Shown here piece after piece: positions 60,142 through 64,000 of a stretch of 64,000 bases of DNA. The notes under the pieces were generated by a model. The model did no database searches and was not told the DNA's origin. It was given only the letters and a program-made list of their open reading frames with translations. The position numbers and the translations under genes are program-made. This DNA is from Sipunculus nudus. Lineage: Eukaryota; Annelida; Sipuncula; Golfingiida; Sipunculidae. The DNA is taken from assembly GCA_026874595.1 (NCBI GenBank), contig CM049311.1:21504676-21568675 (forward strand), given 5' to 3'. The first letter of the stretch is position 1. Each line of letters begins with the position of its first letter.

Positions 60142-60518
60142 AAGTGCCGGATGACATCGATGTTGGAGTATTGGATGGGACCATGGGAACAGATGACGTC
60201 ACAGAACCTGATGACGTCACTGGGCCATTCTTCTTGTCAAAGGGCAAAGCTACTTCACTGCTTGAGAGAAAACGCCGTGGCCAGCAAGGAATCGTCTGCG
60301 AGTGTTGCTATCATCGCTGTACTTTCCGAGAGCTGACACAGTACTGTGTCGGGACCGGGAAAAAGCGGAGAAGTTCTGGAAGCGAGGCCATGGCCCCAAA
60401 ATTCCCTCGTGTCAGAAAACCTAATGGCGACCAAAAGTTAAAAAATGCTCCTGGAGTAGAAAAAAAGCCCCGTACTGCCGAAAAGTCTATGATAGTGGAG
60501 GGAATTAGTAAAAATTAA
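60142..60518 (+). CDS. Insulin-like peptide precursor, coding exon 2 (C-peptide, A chain, C-terminal extension)
   Basis: The exon begins with AA, completing Glu77, and encodes residues 78-201. The C-peptide is acidic (DDVTEPDDVTGP) and ends in a furin-type RKRR at 119-122. The A chain starts at Gly123, with Cys at 129, 131, 132, 136 and 145. The CC-x3-C-x8-C insulin framework is intact, and C129 is the extra molluscan cysteine that would pair with the extra B-chain Cys. Counting both chains gives eight Cys, or four disulfides. After C145 come VGT, then Gly149 and KKRR (150-153), a context that normally yields C-terminal amidation. A Lys/Arg-rich tail of 48 residues follows to TAA at 60516-60518. 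Typical molluscan precursors end near the A chain, so the tail is unusual. Two TGACGTCA motifs lie in the coding sequence (60194-60201, 60212-60219). Confidence 0.94.
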
Positions 60519-61312
60519 TAAAAATGAACCCTAAGGCCAGTAGTTTATCCTTGGTTTTATTATGTCTGGAGCATTTTTTTAAAACGCCCAAACAAGATCT
60601 ATCTGTGCTTATGTGATGTTAATTTGTATTCGCCTGACCAACTAGTGTGCATTGCTGTAGTATATAATGATTTAGGATATAGATCACTTACATGAAAATA
60701 GATAAACTGATTTTTATAGATAATGATAAATACTGATTCTTTTGTTATTATCATTAAGCTTCAGTGCTTCAATTACCCACCCTCAAGGAAAAAGAAAAAA
60801 ACAGAACTGCACGTGTGCTGTTATTTTAATGTTTGTTTAAATTTCCATACCTGCACATTTACAGTTCATATAAAACACATTGTTAAATTGATCGTGTTTG
60901 GATAGTATTTCTTTCCTAATTATTTTGCATAGTTGTATAAAAATATATTTGTACGTTTACGGAAGCAGGGGCCAATTTTATCAGCCCGGCAGCAGATTTG
61001 TAGCAGTTAATGGTGGCACTACTGAGGACAACGTCAGCCACTGCGCATGCGCATTTGATTATTTGATAGCATAGTTTGAGCATATATATTTAGATAAGAA
61101 CAATAGTCACCGGAATAGTGTAGATGTCCTCAGCACTTGTCTTCAGTGCTTGCAATCGGATCCTTTGAGAGATAGTCATCGAGAGACCACGATTGTTTAA
61201 CTAATGGTCAAGTCCTGATTGAATGTGATAATTCGTCCTCTGATTAAAGATAAATTGTTATGAAGTCCATGCCATTTGTACCCCTCCCAGGGCAAACTTG
61301 AAAGAAATAAAT
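60519..61312 (+). other. Likely 3' untranslated region of the insulin gene
   Basis: No open frame of note. AATAAA overlaps the stop codon (60517-60522), which is too early to be used alone. A second AATAAA at about 61306-61311, followed by a tgtcaatgtgc/ttgttttcttt stretch, is a plausible poly(A) signal. The true end is not determinable from sequence alone. Confidence 0.4.
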
Positions 61313-64000
61313 GTCAATGTGCAAACTATTCTTTGTTTTCTTTCTTTCAGTTCTGTGGTATCTGAGTGTTTGTTTTATGTGCGTGCGGTGTGCACATTTC
61401 TCCAACCATTCAGCACCCTTTTATACAGTGTAGCTGAGGTCGAAAGTTCGAAATTTCGGGCTATTTCTTTGTTCGGGTTTCCTGAGGGGTTCCTTCTCGC
61501 GATATCCCCCAAATCTTCTTCCCACAGTTGACGAGTTTACATTCAAATATGAATATAGTCTAGTTCCTTTTATAAAAATTAGTGAATTGACAAACAACTC
61601 ACCCTTCTTGGAAACTACTGTGATGATTGCATAAATGTCTGCTGCTCCGCTAACTGAATGTTTTGACCACAAAGATTTTTTGTCGCTATTTAATCCTTTT
61701 TGTGTAAATATCGCGAATTTTGAACCCTCGGTGTCCTTTATTATAACCTTATACCCAATTTAGCCTGAGTGGTCTAGTGGTAATGTGAGCGTGTCCGCTG
61801 TCAGTAGAGGTGTCATTTTTTTTATTTTTTTTTTATTTTAATTTTTATTAATTAAATTCTTTTTTTTTAGGAAACGCCTCTATTTTTATTACAAGTATAC
61901 TGTCGTAACCCAAATATAGATTTGCGATTGCATACATGTATGCAAGCGGTCAGATGTTCAACAAACATAAATGGAGCTTACCATATGTTAAATTATACCG
62001 AACTCATGAAGAGTATATGCAGTTTTTTGTTAGACAGTGCACAAAACATTTTTTGTTATATTATTAATAATTTATTTTTTTTGCATCTTAACTACCGTTT
62101 CCTATCCTTTGTTCTCAGGTGATTATGGTTATTCATGAGATATATGCCATTCTGGCACCTTTGTAGTCAATTTTATCAGAGTACAAGTATTCTTGGTTGG
62201 GCCCTGGGCCAGACACAATAGTGCACCAATTGTTCTTTCTCGGGAGACCGCCAACGCTAATCATATAAATTGCCACCTCAAACATCCGAGAGACGTATAA
62301 CTACCAACACCCCTATATGAGCGCTTGTGTTCATTTTTTTCAAAAGGAAAGTTTTTTTTTTATTTTGTAACTGACCCCAATACCACAAGCCTCATCACTT
62401 AATTTGAATATGCAGATAAAGCTTCAATCGAGGTCAACGTTTCAGACAAAAAGTCCTCAGAGAACGCATTACTCTGCCGTTGCCATAACCTGTATCCACA
62501 TACTGCCCCTCCGGTCTGAATTTAAACCACCCACCCAAATATTTACTAAAGCATTTCTTAATCCATCCTTCTACAAGATGCCATTGACATTCTCGCAAAT
62601 TGTTTCAGGAAGTGTAGCGGACAAATGGTGACACAGATTTATAATTATAATTATTTATAATCATTTTTCAGAAAATATCGTTGATGTATTTGATGTTACT
62701 CTTATGTATCTATCTTCAAGTTCAAGATCACAACAGAAGTTCAGTCTTCTAATTAAATAATGTCACATACACTACGTTAATTTGACCATTGGATATATTG
62801 AATTAGAGGCTGAAAAGATGCGAACGCCTACCATCTGAAGCATTGTTATCTGCTGTACAAACGGCAGCGACAATTAAACGAGCTCTAGAAATCACAATGG
62901 TTAACCATACGGACGATGATCCATCGGCCTTCTACACAAGCAAAGTAGTATCTATTACCCTTTTTAGTTTTCTTGAGTTTTGACTTAAAAGAGAGCTCAG
63001 TGCTGCCACTTTATACTTTTTTTAAAAGTAACATACTTTCTTCAGGAAAGACTATTTATACATTCATACTTATTCTTATGTCATATACGTTTGAGTTGAA
63101 AAAAAACCTTTTTTTATACTTCTACTTTTACAGAGTATCATTTTCAAGTAGTTAATTTAAGCTATTTAAAAAAGCTTACTGAATGCAGGAGACATACTCT
63201 GTCAAAATTTTATGAAAATGGCATTTAATTTGAGATTATACCTTTTTGTGTGATTTTGCAATTGTTTGACAAAATCACTGGATATATAGGGTATTGACCA
63301 GTATTGTTATAACTCGCCACTTAACTACAAACCTTATACCTTATTTACCTGACGCTTATTTAGAAGTACAACATGCTTTAAAATTGTACAAAAATTTTTG
63401 CAATTTGGCATTAGTTCCTAGTTTTTTCACACTTTTTTCCAGACCATTTGTCGCCTTTTTCTCGAAAGATGTTACACATTTTCCCATAAAATCCAGAGTA
63501 GCAGCATTGAGAGCTCTTCTTAGATGACTTTATACCAGCACTAGGTTTTCTAAGCAATCTACTTCGAAAAAGATAGTCATAGTTATACATGATATGCATA
63601 TTCCGTTAGGGTAACAGTTCATAGTCCGGTGAGGTGATTTACTTAGACCCACGAATCAAAAGGCCAATACTGAAAATAATTCTGGTAAAGCCAAAAAAAG
63701 GTATGGTTATCAGGCACTTTTTTTTAAATCAATTTAAAATTGTATGTTTCGATAGAAATGTCGTATGATAATAAAAGAATGTTTTTGCTAAACAGGTAAA
63801 AGCACTAAATCTTGACAGATGAAAATAAACAAAAAGTGAAAATTGACACGAGCGGTGCCTGAGAACAACACTTTTTTTGACTAAACGGTCCTATTGGTAG
63901 TCCAGTCCTACACTGGGCGGAGGATATTACATAGGCTTGAATCACTATATAGAACTTAGTGTTTTAATACTATATAGAATAAAGTTTTTTTTATCAATAT
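61313..64000. other. Intergenic; tRNA-like SINE head near 61.76 kb
   Basis: At about 61763-61800, agcctgagtggtctagtgg followed by taatgtgagcgtgtc looks like a box A and D-arm of a tRNA-derived SINE. Box B is missing and T-rich low complexity follows, so it is a fragment at most. Nothing else is supported to the window end; frames at 62404-62631 and 63294-63527 lack known domains. Confidence 0.4.

Overview
This is a eukaryotic, AT-rich, intron- and repeat-dominated window, most likely from a mollusc. The strongest evidence is a two-coding-exon insulin-like gene (55763-55991 joined to 60142-60518, + strand). It carries the eight-cysteine signature of molluscan insulin-related peptides: an extra Cys in the B chain and a C-x-C-C pattern in the A chain. 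Its phase-1 intron sits in the C-peptide. There are no bacterial-type operons.

Layout. 760-11910 is a diverged minisatellite of about 36 bp that has been broken up by three insertions: a tRNA-derived SINE (about 1793-2030), a decayed LINE (about 2395-4260), and a nearly intact 6.7-kb Ty3/gypsy-type LTR retrotransposon on the minus strand (4654-11369). The retrotransposon has two 731-bp LTRs with a single mismatch seen between them, a 4-bp target duplication, a tRNA-Arg-like primer site and a polypurine tract. Its domain order is Gag-protease-integrase-RT-RNase H. That is the Ty1/copia order on Ty3/gypsy-type domains, as in the Gmr1 group. A frameshift separates RT from RNase H.

12-33 kb holds no gene I can support. 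It has simple repeats, a 21-bp minisatellite (18.94-19.35 kb), a 280-bp dimeric satellite (about 22.0-23.4 kb), a 1-kb foldback element with long modular inverted repeats (26109-27100), a 30-bp minisatellite (28.19-29.33 kb), tetranucleotide repeats (30.0-30.5 kb) and copies of several dispersed families. 33526-33945 (-) is a GC-rich open frame that may be a terminal coding exon of an unknown gene. A complete SINE with a perfect 13-bp target duplication lies at 35555-35965. A probable solo LTR (37479-38324) sits inside a small element with ACCTCCGCC/GGCGGAGGT ends. 46.37-46.96 kb is an ACGT-rich block. 53.6-55.54 kb is a 5'-truncated L1-like LINE with a poly(A) tail and a target duplication, inserted next to or into a SINE just upstream of the insulin gene.

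The insulin gene predicts a 201-residue precursor: signal peptide, B chain, acidic C-peptide, RKRR, A chain, then Gly-KKRR and a basic tail of about 48 residues. The Gly before a tetrabasic site suggests an amidated A chain, and the tail resembles an IGF-like E extension in position only. A non-coding first exon must lie upstream of a strong splice acceptor at 55760, but I could not place it.
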